Assembly: GCA_929200175.1 (NCBI GenBank)
Contig: CAKMYR010000043.1
Span: 2,645 to 9,209, forward strand
Reading direction: 5' to 3'
Length of the DNA stretch: 6,565 bases
Source: an uncultured Gammaproteobacteria bacterium
GTDB taxonomy: Bacteria > Pseudomonadota > Gammaproteobacteria > PS1 > Pseudothioglobaceae
Shown: positions 6,078-6,565 of the stretch, piece by piece
How the letters are laid out: each line of letters begins with the position of its first letter
Position numbering within the stretch: the first letter of the stretch is position 1
Notes under the pieces: generated by a model
Databases searched by the model: none
The model's input: the letters and a program-made list of their open reading frames with translations, nothing else
Told to the model about the DNA's origin: nothing
Program-made: the position numbers and the translations under genes

Positions 6078-6565
6078 TTATTGATAAGCCGACAATTCAA
6101 TTGGGGTAATTTTCCCTCCTTGCAAAGTTTAATTATACTATCCAATATATTTTTATCTATACTGGGTTCTTGCTTGAATAATAATATTTTCATTCTCATT
6201 TCTTTTATAAGTATTTTAATAAATTCCTTTGCTATTTCTTTTTCAAGATATGTCATATTGCTATACACTTCAAATATACTATCAAGTTCATCAAAAGTAT
6301 TATCAAGAAAAGACATACCAGCACTATAAAGAGAATTTTTATAATCACGAATAGCTAATTCTATATTGCCGAACTCTATGTAAGTCAACGCACGATAAGA
6401 ATATGCATTAGCATAATTATAATTGTAATATTCATCAACATAATCATTTTTAATTAAGGCTTTATTAAAATCTAATTTAATTAAGGCTTTATTAAAATCT
6501 AATAAGGCGCTATTAAAGTTTTTCTTTTTATAATGAATCTTTCCACGATTTATATAAATTATTGC
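6059..6565 (-). CDS. TPR-like repeat protein, C-terminal part
   Basis: The reverse complement is open from the right edge to a TAA at 6061-6059, giving 168 residues of a protein that starts outside the window. A TTG at 6388 is only an internal codon, because the repeat pattern continues upstream of it in the same frame. Residues 1-30 (YINRGKIHYKKKNFNSALLD and FNKALIK) and 51-84 (ANAYSYRALTYIEFGNIELA, then IRDYKNSL) fit the tetratricopeptide consensus, with the usual small residue, Gly/Ala and Ala positions. A duplicated nine-residue block (LDFNKALIK, second copy at 31-39) interrupts the spacing. Residues 86-168 are a helical Glu/Lys/Ile-rich tail with no recognised domain. TPR proteins act as protein-protein scaffolds; the partner here is unknown. 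It faces hemH convergently and is not part of that operon. Confidence 0.8.
   Translation of the reverse strand, partial: AIIYINRGKIHYKKKNFNSALLDFNKALIKLDFNKALIKNDYVDEYYNYNYANAYSYRALTYIEFGNIELAIRDYKNSLYSAGMSFLDNTFDELDSIFEVYSNMTYLEKEIAKEFIKILIKEMRMKILLFKQEPSIDKNILDSIIKLCKEGKLPQLNCRLINNYENRE
6449..6502 (-). repeat. Perfect 27-bp tandem duplication within the TPR gene
   Basis: Positions 6449-6475 and 6476-6502 are identical 27-bp units. On the minus strand each encodes exactly nine codons (LDFNKALIK), so the frame is kept while the second helix of a TPR unit is doubled. Complete identity, including synonymous positions, points to a recent slippage or recombination event. Confidence 0.95.

Noticed and set aside
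6081..6329. 82-codon plus-strand ORF
   Set aside because: It is antisense to the TPR-like gene, which has recognisable repeats; the hydrophobic translation is a shadow effect, not evidence of a membrane protein.
6386..6388. TTG as start codon of the TPR-like gene
   Set aside because: The frame stays open upstream to the window edge and the TPR pattern continues through it, so this is an internal Leu codon.
1..6565. tRNA, rRNA, CRISPR array or complete insertion sequence
   Set aside because: No GC-rich cloverleaf, regularly spaced repeats, transposase motif or paired terminal repeats around a transposase were seen on either strand.

Overview
The window reads as a compact, very AT-rich piece of a bacterial chromosome, most likely from a gammaproteobacterium. 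SerC keeps the gammaproteobacterial form of the active-site and C-terminal motifs. PheA is the fused chorismate mutase/prephenate dehydratase, and the serC-pheA linkage is typical of that class. The low GC content and short intergenic gaps would fit a small-genome marine or symbiotic lineage such as the SUP05/Thioglobus group. That assignment is an inference from composition and gene order, not from a search.

Layout. Positions 1-1108 (minus strand) hold the N-terminal 369 codons of a BtuB-type TonB-dependent outer-membrane receptor whose C-terminal barrel lies beyond the left edge. This gene was recovered by translating the reverse complement. A 132-bp divergent intergenic region (1109-1240) separates it from a plus-strand run of five tightly packed genes: serC (1241-2320), serA (2323-3480), pheA (3490-4569), an unnamed small ORF with a winged-helix-like C-terminus (4593-5006), and hemH (5013-5981). 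The gaps are 2, 9, 23 and 6 bp, so one operon is likely. Downstream lies an 80-bp inverted-repeat segment (5980-6059) that could serve as a weak bidirectional terminator and overlaps a 23-codon ORF (6006-6077). The right end (6565-6059, minus strand) is the C-terminal 168 codons of a TPR-like protein carrying a perfect 27-bp tandem duplication.

How the genes work together. SerA and SerC are the first two steps of serine synthesis from 3-phosphoglycerate; SerC may also serve pyridoxal phosphate synthesis. PheA takes chorismate to phenylpyruvate. HemH inserts iron into protoporphyrin IX. The receptor would import a cobalamin-like or other TonB-dependent substrate. The operon is ordinary central metabolism. 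The less ordinary points are the solo winged-helix ORF with a frame-changing 11-bp repeat, an Asp in place of the expected catalytic Glu in SerA, the eroded phenylalanine-binding motifs in PheA, and the freshly duplicated TPR segment. I see no defence system, CRISPR array, rRNA, tRNA or complete mobile element.
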